Shown here one piece after another: positions 23,150 through 35,472 of a DNA stretch of 64,000 bases. Source of the DNA: Dastarcus helophoroides (Eukaryota; Arthropoda; Insecta; Coleoptera; Bothrideridae); contig CM053330.1 in assembly GCA_028583605.1 (NCBI GenBank), positions 30,403,619 through 30,467,618 of the forward strand, in the 5' to 3' direction. Each line of letters opens with the position of its first letter. Position 1 is the stretch's first letter. A model generated the notes under the pieces. That model was not told where the DNA came from. It saw only the letters and a list, made by a program, of their open reading frames with translations, and searched no databases. The position numbers and the translations under genes were made by a program.

Positions 23150-24140
23150 TCTTGACACAATACGGTTTTAAACAACAACGTTCCACTGGCGATCTACTGG
23201 CATATGCTACTCATATCTGTACCTCAGCTATGGAAAAACATGGTGAGGCTAGGATTGTGGCATTGGATATCTCAAAGGTTTCGACAAAGTCTGGCACCGA
23301 TCTCTTTTCGCCGAATTAACATCTCCTGGACTCTGTCGTTTGATATCCAATTTTCTCGCTGACAGATCTCTTCAGGTCTTCGTCGATGGCATCTCATCCG
23401 AGACATTTGCGATTAACGCCGCGGTTTTCTCTAAGAAAACATCAAGGGATAATGAACAAATATATTAATGGATGGTAAAATCCTTCCCATAGGATCTAAT
23501 CTATCTATCCTAGGAGTGAAGGCGAGCACTAACTTATCTTGGGACGATTAAGTGCGCGCCATTGCCAAATCCGTCTCTCAGAAGCTGGGTTTTCTTTTTA
23601 GAGCTAAAAATTACTTCACATCTCATCAGCTATTAACACTATACAAAGCTCAAGTTAGGCCAACACTAGAATAATGTTCTCATGTTTGGAGTTCAGCCCC
23701 AAAACACACTTTAGCTCTCTTGGATTCAATTCAAAGAAGAGCCTAATTGATGAGAATCTAACCGATTCTCTCGAAACACTAGAGCACAGGCGTATGGTTG
23801 GTGACTTGCCTCTTTTCTACAAGTACTATCATGGAAGATGCTCGCAGGAACTAATAGGCTTGATCCCCCCAAGGGCGTACTTGAGGCGTACTAGACAGTC
23901 GGAAACAGCAAATTCCTGTGCAGTCCAGCTTGACACAGTGAGGACTTCCGTCTAAGGAGACCCTTTTTTCTATAGAACTTCCAAGTTATGGAACTTGTTA
24001 TCGAAAGGAATTTTCCCCAAAAATTACAACCTATTCTTGTTTAAGAAGGCAGTTCATCGCCATCTATTCTTTTTTCCGCATCCTACTCGCAGTTCTTTGA
24101 AAGCATAATGGGATAACCCTGTGCGAGTGGATTAAACTTA
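23150..24140 (+). pseudogene. 5'-truncated CR1/Jockey-like LINE, degenerate
   Basis: Conceptual translation with several frameshifts gives reverse transcriptase block QYGFKQQRSTGDLLAYAT and ARIVALDISK then FDKVWHRSLFAEL, LISNFLADRSLQVFVDG, then, after a gap, LGVKASTNLSWDD, SVSQKLGFLFRAKNYF and LLTLYKAQVRPTLE, ending in a YRTSKLWNLLSKGIFP and LFLFKKAVHRHLF tail and a short A run at about 24140. The stretch expected to hold the catalytic YADD box between INAA and ILGV is deleted near 23425-23500. A minus-strand fragment of the same family is at 57546-57790. It sits within the 32-bp satellite. Confidence 0.85.
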
Positions 24141-25489
24141 AAAAAAAAACACTTTAAAAAGAAATTTTGTAAGGTTTTTAACTAAAATTCAAGATTAAAT
24201 CCCCAAAGAAATTCACCTGGTGCTATTAAGATTCACAAAAACGTATTTAGAATTCCAAATGTCCCTATGACCTTCATTAATTTTAAACCTTAAAGAAATT
24301 CACATAGAATTCTAAAATTTTAAGAAAACTTGAACAAAATGTTGAACTTTTCTTGTGCACTAAATTATTAAGAAAACTCATCTAGAAAATGTATCTAGAG
24401 CATCGAATTAAAAAAAAACTCAAATGAGATCGTTTGCTTCTCAAGAAGACAAGAGAAAACATCTTAAAGTGTGATTTTTCCGAGGAAAGCCCTGATAATC
24501 CTAGGCTTTGAGATAAATTCATGTATATCTCCCAAATTCTCTAAAAATATGAACTTGTGAAGAACCTTATTTTAGAACCTAAACAGTTCACGGAAACTAA
24601 AGTCCTAAAACTAACCTAACCTAAAACTTATGAATTTGGAAGAAAACTTAAGTTTTAAATTGTTAATTAAACTAAATTATTTTGCCAAATTGAAGAGGCT
24701 CTCCAAAAATGTACAATTATTAAAAGAACTTGGGAAAAATACCATTGAATTCCTCAGGAAATTGAGTAAAAAGATTTATTCAAAGTTCCAGAATCCCAAG
24801 GAAATTAATCTAGAGCATTAAGACCAAAAAATCTGAAGCTTTGAAGAAAATTTATCTGAAGCTCTAAAGTTGCAAGGAGGCTCATCGAAGGATGTGAACT
24901 TTTGAGAAAGCTTATTTCGGGTGTTAAAAGTGCATGGAAACTAATCTAGAGTCCTAAAACTCATGAAGTTGAAAGAACAATTATTGTAAAAATTGTTTAC
25001 CAGACTAACTCAGACTCTCAAATTGTTAAAGAAGCTGCTCGAAAACGCTCAATTGTCAAGAGAACTTCTAATGTGTTGAATTATTAATTAAGAAAACTCA
25101 CTAAAAGTTACACACTTTTCATGCACAGTTTTAGTATAAAAAGAAAATGAATTTAGAACAGTAAAATATAAAAAATTATGCTTCTAAGAAAATTAATCTG
25201 AAGCTCTAAATTTGCAAGGAGACTCATTTAGTGCTTTTAATTTTTGAGAAAGGCTTATTTAGACAATCCATGAAAACTAATTTTGATTCCTCGTGAAGTT
25301 TCAAGAAAAAATATTTTGGAATTTGTGAACTAAACTGACCCAAACTCGCAAATCGTTAAAGAAGCCCTTCAAAAACTTTAGTTCTCAAAATAACTTCTAA
25401 TGTCTTGAATTATTTAGGAAACTTGCTAAGAGTTCCGAACTCTTTATTTAAAGTTTAAAGATCCCAGCTTAATTTAGAGCAGTAAAACA

Positions 25490-26190
25490 TAAAACAATTT
25501 CAAGTTTTTTCCTTCCTCTTCTTTTTCTTCTTTTTCTTTTTCGACTTCTTCCTCTTCTTCGTGTGCCTATTCGTTCCGAATATTGGCGATCATCCTGGAT
25601 ATGATGACTTTGTTCACGGCTGCTTTCAATAATTCGGTAGTAGTTTTTGAAAACCATGTCCTCAAGTTTTAAGCCACGATATTCTCCTTCTTCCTGCTCC
25701 TCTTTTGCCATAAGCTTTCCCCAGGAGAACAGACTTTCGTAGACGATACTTGCTTTCGTTCCTCATAGTGTGTCCGAGGTACTCCAGTTTTCTTCTCTTG
25801 ATGGTGTTCATTATTTCTAGGTCCTTCTTCATTCTCTCCATCACTGTCTTATTGGTCACCCTTTCCACCCATGAAATTCTTAACATCCTCCCATAAAGCC
25901 ACATTTCGAAGGCCTCAAGTCTTCTTTGTTAACGTCCATGACTCCATCCCATAGAAGAGTACCGAGAAAAGATGGAATCGGAGGAATCTGATTTTGATGT
26001 TGATCTTGAGGACTTTTAAACAATTTAGCCATTTGTTTAAAGGAGTTCCTTGCTTTCTCTATTCTGCACCTGATCTCCTGTGCGTGATCGTTGATCATGG
26101 TTCCCAGGTAGATGAGCTGTGGAACTCTATTTGTGCGTTGTTGACCATTAGGTCGTATCATCCACCCCTTACTTTACTAATTAATTTAAT
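25490..26190 (-). pseudogene. RTE-like LINE 3' fragment, degenerate
   Basis: On the minus strand, from about 26165 leftward, the translation reads IYLGTMINDHAQEIRCRIEK and ARNSFKQMAKLF, then EAFEMWLYGRMLRISWVER, VTNKTVMERMKKDLE, IKRRKLEYLGHTMRNESKY and GKRGAGRRRISWLKT, the C-terminal region of the endonuclease-reverse transcriptases of RTE-type LINEs. Frameshifts occur near 25905 and 25660. The RT catalytic core is absent (5' truncation). It ends in a GA-rich tail (25500-25560 as CT on the plus strand) and interrupts a 335-bp satellite unit. Confidence 0.85.
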
Positions 26191-26767
26191 CCTTCAAGAA
26201 AATTAATATGGAGTTCTCAAGTTGCAAGGAGACTCTTTTAGGGGTTTGAAGAAGCTTATGTAGAGTATTGAAAGTCCACGAAAACTAATCGATGGTCTTA
26301 AAACGTAAGACATTTCAAGAACATTTATCTTAGTGTGAAGTAACTGAGCCAGATTTCCAAATTATTGAAGCTCTTCAAAAACGCTTAATTCTCAAAGGAA
26401 CCTCCAATGCGTTAAATTCTTAAGGAAATTCATTAAGAGGTCAGAACTCTTCTTTTAAAGTACTAAATTCCCAAGGAATTGAGTTTAGAGCAGTAAAATA
26501 CAAAAAATCTCAAGTTCACAAGAAAATTAATCTGGAGCTTAAGCTGCAAAGTAACTCGTCTAGCGCCTTTGAACTTTTGAGAAAACTTAATTTAGAGCCT
26601 TAACGCTCGGTGGAAACTATAATCCAGAGTCCTAAATTCAATGAAGTCTTACGAAAACATTATTTTGGGAGTTGTGAACCAAACTTCCCTAGAGTCCCAA
26701 CTTATTGAAGAAGCTCTTCAAAAAGGTTTAGTTTTCAAAAGAACTTCTAACGTCTTACATTTCTAAA

Positions 26768-27068
26768 GGTTAGTACATACTCGTAGACAAAATCTTCCAA
26801 CTCTTTAGACAAATCGAGGATTTTGTTCGTAGACAATCCTCAACAAATTTCAAAACGGTTTAGGGACTTGGTCAGACGTCCACTCTTGCGCAATTCAGTT
26901 AAACTAGTTTCCGAAGGCACTATAACAAGTGAGACGGTGACCTGTGTGGTTGTTGTTTGTTCGTAGAGTTGTAGAACAAGTGATTTATTTCCCATTTGTT
27001 TATAGACCACTGCAGAACTTTGTCTGTAGACCCAAGTTCCGCAATTTTGTAGCGAGTGTGTACTAGCC
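26768..27068. mobile_element. MITE with ~24-bp terminal inverted repeats
   Basis: GGTTAGTACATACTCG at 26768 and the complement of GGCTAGTACACACTCGC ending 27068 are inverted repeats; similarity continues to ACAAAAT. The 301-bp element has no coding capacity. It fills the one double-length gap in the 335-bp satellite spacing, marking it as an insertion. A target-site duplication is not obvious, so the superfamily is open. Confidence 0.7.
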
Positions 27069-28100
27069 GTACGGACACTTACTAGGAGTTCTGGAACATT
27101 TATTCAAAGTTTTAGAATCCCAAGGAAATTTACATTCGTCGGACATAAAAAAAACTCCTAAGAAAATTAATCCGGAGCTCTAATGCTTGCAAGGAGACTT
27201 TACTTGGGCTTTGAACTTTTGAGGAAGTTACTTAGGACGCTAACGCTACATGAGAACTAATCTAAGAGTCCCAAAAATGATCAAGTTTTAAGAAAACTTA
27301 TGTAATAAGTTGTGAACTAGACTGATCTTGGTTCCGAAGTTATAGAAGAACTTCAAACACGTTTAATTCCCAAAGGAAAGTCTAGTGCACTGAATTCTGA
27401 AAGAAACTCATTGAGGGATCAGAACTCTTTATTCATAGTTTTAGAAGCCCAATGAAATGAATCTGGATCACTAAAAAACAAAAAAAAAAACCTCATGTTT
27501 CCAAAAAAATTAAACTGGAGCGCTAAAGTTGCAAGGAGGCGCATCTAGGTGTTTAAACTTTTGAGGAAGCTTATTTGGGGTACTAATGCCCCTGAAAATC
27601 AATATAAAATCCTAAAAAGTCCTAAAGCTGATGAAGTTTCAAGAAAACTTATTTGGTAAATTCTGAATTAAACTGACCTAAATTCCCAAAGTGCTGAAGA
27701 AGGTCTTCAAAAACTCTTAATTCTCAAAGAAACTACGTTGGATACGTTGGATTCTTAAGGAAACTCACTCGAAGTTCCGAACTTTGCATTGAAAGTTTTA
27801 GAATCCCAAGGAAATTAATCTAGAGCACTAGATCTGAAGCTCCCAAGAAAAATGATCTGGAGCTTTAACATTGCAAAAAGGGGAGGAAGGTCATTCAGGG
27901 TTCTGAGGTGGTCTGGAAATTCGTCTGCAGCTCAACAGATTTATCAAAATGTTTCAACTCCTAAAAAAGAAACCACCAAGCAATGTTAAAAGTACCTCTT
28001 TTTTGGGAAAAACGTACTTGCAGATATGAATTTATTTAGGATTTAAAGTTCCCTAAGAGGTACATCTAAAGTTTTAAATTTCTAAGTTTGAGTTCTAAAG

Positions 28101-29689
28101 AGATTTTGCATATAGGCGCCCTTGCATTCAACCTGAAGCAGTACGAAAGTCTTTCGCTTTTTTGGTGGTCTTCTGGAACTAAAACGAAATGTTGAAGAGC
28201 ACTTGGTGATGCTCTTTTGCAGCACCAATATTAAATATACCTAATTGGGCTTGGACTTTGTCTCTTGTTACTTCTCATTCTCGTAATCCCGATTTCTTTC
28301 CTGAAGAAGTAATTAAAATAAGCTCATTACCAGCAGTTTTTTTTACGTTGTTTTTCAAGATTATGTTTTAACTAGTCTCTGATTTTAACGATAGTTTCGG
28401 AGCAGTAATCATGCAGCAATAATTCAACAAGTTTGCAAAATTCCTGAACATAAGTTAACCTTTTACGTAAAGTCATGTAACTGTGGTCTTTCAGAAATAC
28501 TCTCCATAAATATTTAATTGCGGCGTCTTACCTCGATTATAATTAAATCATTGTGTAATCTCAGACATGTTAAAATTTGCAACCCACGGAAATAAAGACG
28601 TTTGCTTTTCGGAGAAAATTCAGGAGGCAACGTGACGGTGAATCAATTTATTGATTTTACGAACATTGCTAAGTAGGCCATATGGACAATGTTGGGAGTC
28701 AGAGGAACAAATTGCCTGTTTCATGTCTAAAATAAATAAAATATCAAGGAAGAGGTCCCCATGTAATATTAATTAGCTCTTATTATCTTTATGTGTGATT
28801 AGAGATTTAGATAAAACGAATGAAACAGCTGTTTATTTAGTAAAATATAGGTTACGCCCTTCAGCCAGCTAATGCATTACGCCCCGCATTAGGTATGATT
28901 GTTTTATAATGTTAATTAAAATTAAATAACAAAATAGTTTAAACTTTGATTACCAGAAATGTATTACGTTTGTGTTTTACATAATACATTAATTTTCCTA
29001 GCTTTTTAAACAGTTGATAATAATACTGGAAATTTGAACGAAATTAGATTTCGAGGTAAATTCGATATAAATAATACTGATTTAAATGGGCCTAATTCGT
29101 TTAAGTGATAACGAAGACTTCTACGTACAAGGTCAGATGTTTTGCGGTGTCAGAGGACTAATTTGGGTTTGGCATTTCATCCACCATAAGGTTTTGCTCA
29201 CCATAACATTTCGCCCGGTATTATTTGGTATTCTTTTTCTTGTGGCGAGACATACATTGGGGAAACTGTTCGTTCGTTCGAAATTCGAATATGCGAACAT
29301 TTGTCCAATTCCGTTAATATATCTTATATTTTTGTTTGGAGCTCGTTACTGAAAATAACTTTGGAGCTTGTATTCAAAATGAACTATTCACAAATACCTA
29401 ATTCATATCGCGGACCAAAAACGGCGAATGCTGCAAGTTCTGTTTGAATTCCTTCTGACTTAAGGTAAGTCGAGTTGTGTCTGGATAAATTAGAGTTAGA
29501 TTTATTGGTCTTTTTGCTTAATAAAGCAGCAGAAAACGAGTTTTTTTTTATATAATGCATCAGTTGCATTTTTTTGCTCAAAATATTCGTACCTTTGTTG
29601 TGTAGATTTGAGTGAATATACCAATCTCTGACATAAAAAAACGCCGATTACGATTTTGAGATCATTCTATCCTTCTAACTTTTTTTTCT
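28101..29689. other. Unique AT-rich interval, no supported gene
   Basis: No repeat array, transposon or RNA is evident. One plus-strand frame of 88 aa (29086-29352, MGLIRLSDNEDF) has no recognised domain and no splice or initiation context that sets it apart. Confidence 0.4.
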
Positions 29690-31218
29690 GTCTCTTTCCT
29701 TCCTTTGCTGCCTTTTTTTCTTTCTTTTCGTTGCTTCTTTTTTTTTCATGTTGGTGCACCTTTCTTTCTTTTTAGTTCATTTTTTCATTTCCTATATATC
29801 GGTTTATGTCTCGTTCTTTTTGTCCCGCATTTTTCCTTCCCTCTCTTTTTCTGCTAATCTCTCCTCTTTCTCTCTTCCCTCTTCTGCCTTCTGTTTTATC
29901 TCTTCTATTTTCTCTCCTCTTTCTCTTATCTCTTCTTATTTCTGTCTTCTCTTTCTTTTCTCTCTAATATTTTCTCTCTTTTCTCTTCTCTCTTCTCTCT
30001 TCTCTCTTCTCTCTTCCCTCTTCTCTCTTCTCTCTTCTCTCCACTCTCTTCTTTCTTCTCACTTCTCACTTCTCCCCTCTCTTCTCTCTTTTTTTTCTCT
30101 CTTCTCTTTTCTTTCTTTCTTGTCTCCCTTGTCTCCTCTTTCTTCTCTTCTCTCTTCTTTCCTCTCTCCTCTCTTCTCTTTTCTCTCTTCTCTCTGCTCC
30201 CTCTCTCTTCTTTCTGCTCTCTTCTCTCTGCTCTCTTCTCTCCTATTTTCTCTCTTCTCTCTCCTTTCTTGTCTCTTCTCTCTCCTCTCTGTTCTCTCTT
30301 CTATCTGCTCTTTTCTTTATTATTTTTTTTCTTCTCTCTTGTCTCTCCTGTCTCCTCTTTTTCTTTCCTTTCTTCTCACTCCTATTTCCTGTGCTCTCTA
30401 CCTTCTCTCTTCTCTTTTCTTTTTTCTTTGATTCTCTCTTTTCTCTTGTCTTTTTTGTCCCCCTTGCCTCTCTTGTCTCCGCCCTCTTCTCTCCTCTCTT
30501 ATCTTTTCTCTCTTCTCTCTACTGTCTTCTCTCTCTTTTTTTCTCTCCTTTCTCCCCTTTCTTGTCTCATTTGTCTCTTCTTCTGTCTCTTCTCTCTGCT
30601 CTTTTCTCTATTCTTTTTTCTCTCTTCTGTCTCCTCTCTTTTCTTTCCTTTCTTCTCACTCCTCTTTCCGCTGCCCTCTACCTTCTCTCTTCTCTTTTCT
30701 TTCATTCTCTCTTTTCTCTTGTCTTTCTTGTCTCCCTTGCCTCTCTTGTCTCCACTGTCTTCTCTCCTCTCTCTTCTTTCCTATCCCTTCTCTCTTTTTT
30801 CCTCTCTCGCCTCTTTTCTCTCCTCTCTCTTTTCTTCTCTTTTCTCTCTTCTCACTTCTCTTCTCTCTTCTTTTTTCTCTTTTCTTTCATTCTCTCTTTT
30901 CTCTTGTCTTTCTTGTCTCCCTTGCCTCTATTGTCTCTCTTATCTCCTCTCTCTTTTCTCCTATCCCTTCTCTCTTCTTTCCTCTCTCCTCTCTCCTCTT
31001 TTCTATCTTCTCTCTCCTTTCTAGTCTCTTTTGTCTCTTCTTCTCTCTCCTCTCTCTTCTCTCTGCTCTTTTCTCTATTCTTTCTTCTCTCTTCTCTCTC
31101 CTCTCTTTTCTTTCCTTTCTTCTCACTCCTCTCTCCTCTTTCCTCTGCCATCTCCCTTCTACCTTCTCTTTTCTCTTCTTTGTCCTGAATCCTCTCTCTC
31201 TTTCTCTTCCTGTCCTCA

Positions 31219-31284
<66 letters not shown>

Positions 31285-31310
31285 CTCTCTCTCTTTCTTT
31301 CTTTCTTTCT
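29690..31310. repeat. 1.6-kb polypyrimidine tract with higher-order repeats
   Basis: The plus strand is almost wholly C and T for 1.6 kb. Phrases such as TCTTGTCTTTCTTGTCTCCC recur near 30440, 30720 and 30905, and TTCTCACTCCTCTTTCC near 30373, 30653 and 31118, giving ~280- and ~470-bp spacings. It closes with an uninterrupted (TC) run at about 31218-31280. Long open frames here (to 265 aa) are artefacts rich in S, L and F. The purine/pyrimidine asymmetry allows triplex (H-DNA) formation. Confidence 0.85.
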
Positions 31311-32542
31311 TCGGTGTGTCGTCGATAAAAGAAAGTTCAAATTCCGAAATAAAAGTCGATATGAAACTCAAAATTTCTAGTATTTTTCTTAGGATGTTAA
31401 AAAGTCTTTATTTCCTCTCTCACTATTATTCGAAATTCTGACCCTTTTCACTAAACGTCGAATATAAAATTATCTGCATTTTAAATTTGTCACAGTTTCG
31501 CCTCTTTGGTGTTTCGAGTTTAAAAGTTATTTGAAGAAAAAGCTGAATATTTGAGTTCAAGAACGGATATTCCAGTTTAAGTACATAATTTAGAAGAGTC
31601 CAGAATTTTTGGATATTTCTTTAATAAAATTTCGACTTTTGGTTCAGAATTTGGACATTCTAATTTCAAGTCCAAACTTGTAATTTGTAAGATTTTCTCC
31701 AAAATTTCGGTTTTCAACTGCAAATCGTAGATTTTGCAAAATTCAACTATTTTTCTTATCGACTTAACGACTTTTTAATGTGACATTTCCCAAAAAAATT
31801 TTTTTTATTGAAATTCCTGCAAACTGCATAACTGCAAACTTTTTTTTGCTTTAGGCTGAAACTCAAATTTTGAAAGAAGCAAAGTTTTATCCTTTTTTCA
31901 AAATTTGGAATTTAAAAAATTTAAAATTTTTTAATTTGATAGTGCTAAAAGTTTCCTATACCAATTTTGAGTTTTTTTTTTAATTTTTATATTTGTTCTA
32001 AAAGTTCGATTTCCAAATCAACATTTCGTCTTTTTTCCCGACAAGTCTTAAGATCTTGAAAAAAGTTAAAATTGAAATTTAAAAAAGGTTAGAAATTTAC
32101 GCAGAAAGTCAATATTTTTAGAAATGTTTAAATTATGCAAAGTGAAGTTTTCAAAAAAATAGCGAAATTTTCAAAAATAAATTCTAAAATTTGAAAAATT
32201 TCCTTGAATTAAAAATAGGAAAACCGGAATTTTCAAAAAAAAAGATTGCGGTCTTGATTTACAATAACATTTAATTTTTTTTAAAATGTCGGCATTTTCA
32301 AAAAAATCAAAAAATCTCAAAAAATCGAAATTTTAAACAAATTTTGGAAATTTCGAAAAAGTGTCGAAATTTAAAAAGGTTGAATCGTACCAAAAATTAG
32401 CAAATTTGAAAAAATAACGAAATTTTCAAAAAAATGTCAACATTTTCCACAAATGTCGATACTTAAACAAGATTCATAACTGTTAAACTTTATTAACGAT
32501 TAAAAAGCAACAGATATTCAAACATTCCACAATGTTTCGATA

Positions 32543-32607
32543 AATATTTGCTAACACCGGACCAGCTTTCGCATTACTGCATCATCGGGGGTTATACCAG
32601 CAATTTG
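32543..32607 (-). ncRNA. Hammerhead-like motif, family B copy 1
   Basis: Read on the minus strand: outer stem I TTGCT/AGCAA, internal loop GGTATA, inner stem I ACC/GGT, core CCGATGA (one change from CTGATGA), an extra T, stem II GCA-GTAA-TGC, GAAA, then GCTGGTC with a canonical GTC cleavage triplet and the 3' strand of stem I, CGGTGTTAGC. The arrangement is that of a type I hammerhead with a very short stem III. The repeat extends to 32460, including an AATAAAG that could be a polyadenylation signal. The other copy (63602-63661) has CTGATGA intact but GCAA for GAAA, so the family consensus has both core strands. Confidence 0.55.
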
Positions 32608-33549
32608 TTTAGCCGTTAAACAAGAACCGACATTTTCAAAATAAAGTAGAAATTTTGAATAATAATTTATTTTAAAAACCAAAAGTCAGAATTTTAAAGA
32701 ACAGTCCAAATTTTCAAAACAATCCCAAAAAAGGTCGAAATTAAAAAAAAAATGAAAAGCAGCAATTTAAAACTTTGTTAAAGTTCGAAAATTTTAAAAA
32801 GTCGACATTTCGAAATTCTGAAAAATTTTGAAAATTGGGCGAGTCGAAAATTTTAAAAAGGTCGTAATTTTAAAGAAAGTCTACCTTTATAAAAAATAAA
32901 AAACTCTACATTTTTAAAAGTAGGAATTTTAAGAGTAGAAATTTTGAAATAAAAATTGGATTTTCGAAAAAAAGCTAAATTTTTGAAGTAAATTTGGAAA
33001 AATTCAACCTCTCAACAGACTCGACGTTTTGAAATTTTCAAAAAAAGCCGAAATTGTGAAAAAAGTTGACATTTCCAAAAAAGGTGATATATTCACTGTC
33101 GAAATTAAAAAAAAATTGAACATTTGAATAGCGGTCTTTTTTTTAGTTTAAAAAATTTTAAGAAGTCGAAAATTTCAAGCAATCGTTTAAAAAGTTGAAG
33201 TTTTGATAAAGATTTTAAAATTTTGAAAAAAGTGTAAAATTTCAGAGTCGAAATTTTAAAAAAATGTCCACATTTTAGAAAATTTTTAAATTTTGGAAAA
33301 ATTCGAAATTTTCAAAAAAATCTAAATGAGTATTTGAAAAAGTGGAAACTTTCGGAAAAATCTAAATTTTCAAAAAAGGTCGCAATTTTCAAGTAAAAAA
33401 AGCATTAAATTTTGAAGAAAAAGCATTTTGGAATAAACTGGAAATTTCGAAAAACTTGGTTTCTAAAAAAATTCCATATTTTGGGAGAGTTGAAATTTTC
33501 AAAAAGCCGAAATTTTGAACAAAGTCCAGATTTTTAAATATTGAAATAC

Positions 33550-33645
33550 TAATCTTGTCCTCTGAAACCAAGAAAGATTAAAAAACGCAACAAAGGTTGC
33601 TCTAACGCGTTTCGATAGCCAAGCTATCATCTTCAGAGAGATTTT
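33550..33645 (-). ncRNA. Hammerhead-like repeat family A, copy A3 (best)
   Basis: On the minus strand: CTCT-CTGAAGA-T-GATAGC-TTG-GCTATC-GAAA-CGCGTT-AGAG. Stem I (33637-33640 with 33600-33603) has 4 perfect pairs, stem II 6 perfect pairs, the core is CTGAAGA/GAAA, and ACG/CGT could form stem III, probably only in a dimer because no loop remains. The extra T before stem II also occurs in family B. The conserved tail follows as CAACCTTTGTTGCG and CTTGGTTTCAGAGGACA. Confidence 0.5.
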
Positions 33646-34989
33646 TAAATAAGCCAATATTTTTCAAATCGAAATAAAAAAAAATTAAAAATCTGAAAAA
33701 CTGTCGGCTTTTTAAAATTTTCATAACTTTCAAAATAAAGTCGAAATTTTTAAAGAAGTTGAAATTTTTGAGAAAGTGTAAACTGTAAAAAATTCAGCTC
33801 TAAAAAAACACTACATTTTCAAACAGAATAGGAATTTTCAAAAACGAGTAGAAGTTTTGAAAAGATCGAAATTTTAAACAAACTTAAATTTATCAGAAAT
33901 GAGTGAAATTCTCAAAAAAAATAAATTTTGGAAAAACTGAAAGCAAAAAAAGTCGAAATAATGAAAAAAATTAAAGTTTTCAAGTCCAAATTTTGAAAAA
34001 GTTAAAATTTTGAAATAAAATCGAAATTTTGATAAATACACCTTCAAAAAAAAATCAACATTTTCAAACACATTTATTTAAATTTAAAAAAAACAGAAAT
34101 ATTGAAAAAATCCACATTTTCAAAAAAATTCGATTACTTAAAAACTGTTGAATTTTTTAACATTTTTTAAAACATTTAGTAAGTTCAAATTTCAAGAGAA
34201 GTCAAAATTTTGAGAAAAAAAGGTGATATTTTGAAAAGTGTAAAAGTTCAAAATTATCGAAATTTTGAAAGAATAGTCAATTTTCAGAAAACTCGACATT
34301 TTCAAAGTATGAGTTTATAAGAATAGAAATCTTGGAAAAACGTCTATAATTTTAAAAAGGTCAAATTTTTAAAGAGTCGAAATTTTCGAAAAAATTAAAA
34401 TATTGACAGTCACAATTTTCGAAACAAAATTGAAACTTTTAAAACAAGTCGAATTATTAAATTGTCACAATTTTCCAAAAAAAACCCAAAGTTTGAAAAA
34501 AGTAGAAATATCAAGTTCAAATTTTGAAAAATTCTAAATTTTATATTATAATCAAAATTTGAAAAATAAAGCCTCGAAAAATTGACTTTTTAAAAAAATG
34601 AAATTGTAAAACCGAAATTTTGAAAAGTAGGTTGGACCTACTGTTCAAAGTAAAATAAAAAAAAAAGAGACAACATTTTTTAAGTAAAAATTTTCAAGAA
34701 GTGCCAAGATTTTGGAAAAGTCGAAGTTGTTAAGTAAGTTATAACATTGAAAAAAGTCGAATTTTTGAATAAGGTAAATATTTTGAAAAAAGTTTAAATT
34801 TTGAAAAAAGATGAAAATTTTTAGAAAATGTTGAAAAAAATTGAAATTTAAAAAATAAATTTTTAATAAAATCCAACGCCCTCTAAAACTCACAATTTTA
34901 AAACAAGCGACAAATTTTGAAAAATGTCGAAATTTTGAAAAATGGGAAAAGGGCGAAAATTTAAAAAAAATCGATATTTTTGAAAAAGG

Positions 34990-35472
34990 TAAAAAAAGCG
35001 ATGGGGCAAATCTCTTTTAGTTTCTTTGGTCAGATCAGCCATGTTAAAACGCCAGCGAGAGGATGATAAAGGGGGGAGGGGGAAAAACTCCGGGGTTGGG
35101 TTTCCGACAAGCAAGTTTGGAGACATTTTCATGGGGAGCGGCCTAAGATACAAAAAAAAGTGAATCAGTGAATCGTCTTACTGATTATGGAAACAAAGGT
35201 GGCTAGTGTGGGAATTTCATTCTAATCTATTAAATACATGGGGAATTTATTTAACCTCTGATCTGATGCTCTCACCTGCTTCGAGCGGCTGGTAGTAAGT
35301 AGCCTTGGCGCCACGGCTGGCTTAATCGAAAATTCAGTGAGAGTTTCCTGCTGGCGGCGGAAACCGCGAAGCTCAAGCGTTGGAGAACGATCAGCTGATG
35401 CGTCCGTGGCAGGTTGCCTGTGTGTCGCGGACGCAACAACAATGCAATTGATATTGCTAATGCCGGCAGCAT
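34990..35472 (+). promoter_or_regulatory. Second GC-rich block, possible alternative promoter
   Basis: AT-rich satellite gives way to GC-richer unique sequence, including a G-rich run (GGGGGGAGGGGGAAA) near 35071 and the 31-bp block shared with 19344-19374 at 35388-35418. It leads into an open exon with a good donor. This mirrors the first promoter, so an alternative promoter is inferred. Transcript evidence would be needed to be sure. Confidence 0.45.

Larger units (their letters stand above)
20560..28100. repeat. Degenerate ~32-bp satellite with ~335-bp higher-order repeat
   Basis: Variants of a ~32-bp phrase (AAGAAAACTNATCTAGAG followed by YTCTAAA) run through this region. From 24830 they are organised in ~320-350-bp units; the landmark CTCTAAAGTTGCAAGGAG recurs near 24857, 25203, 26212, 26535, 27175, 27508 and 27858. 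Larger gaps are explained by an RTE fragment (25490-26190) and a MITE (26768-27068). The left part (20560-23040, 24150-24830) shows only the basal phrase. No gene is seen outside the inserted elements. Confidence 0.65.
31440..34989. repeat. 20-bp satellite, T-rich then A-rich
   Basis: From 31440 to about 32030 the T-rich orientation dominates; from 32030 to 34990 the A-rich orientation with GTCGAAATTTT-type cores. Two dispersed repeats lie within it: family B (32460-32625) and family A (33550-33645). No gene is seen. Confidence 0.65.

Noticed and set aside
29086..29352. An 88-aa frame as a small membrane protein
   Set aside because: Hydrophobic content is what AT-rich DNA gives by chance; there is no homology I recognise and no splice or promoter context.
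29748..31441. Long open frames of 136-276 aa resembling multi-pass membrane proteins in the polypyrimidine tracts (also 54277-56008 and 47365-49287)
   Set aside because: They are open in several frames at once and consist of S, L, F and P, or K, R and E on the other strand, as a C/T-only sequence must give. No domain or codon structure.
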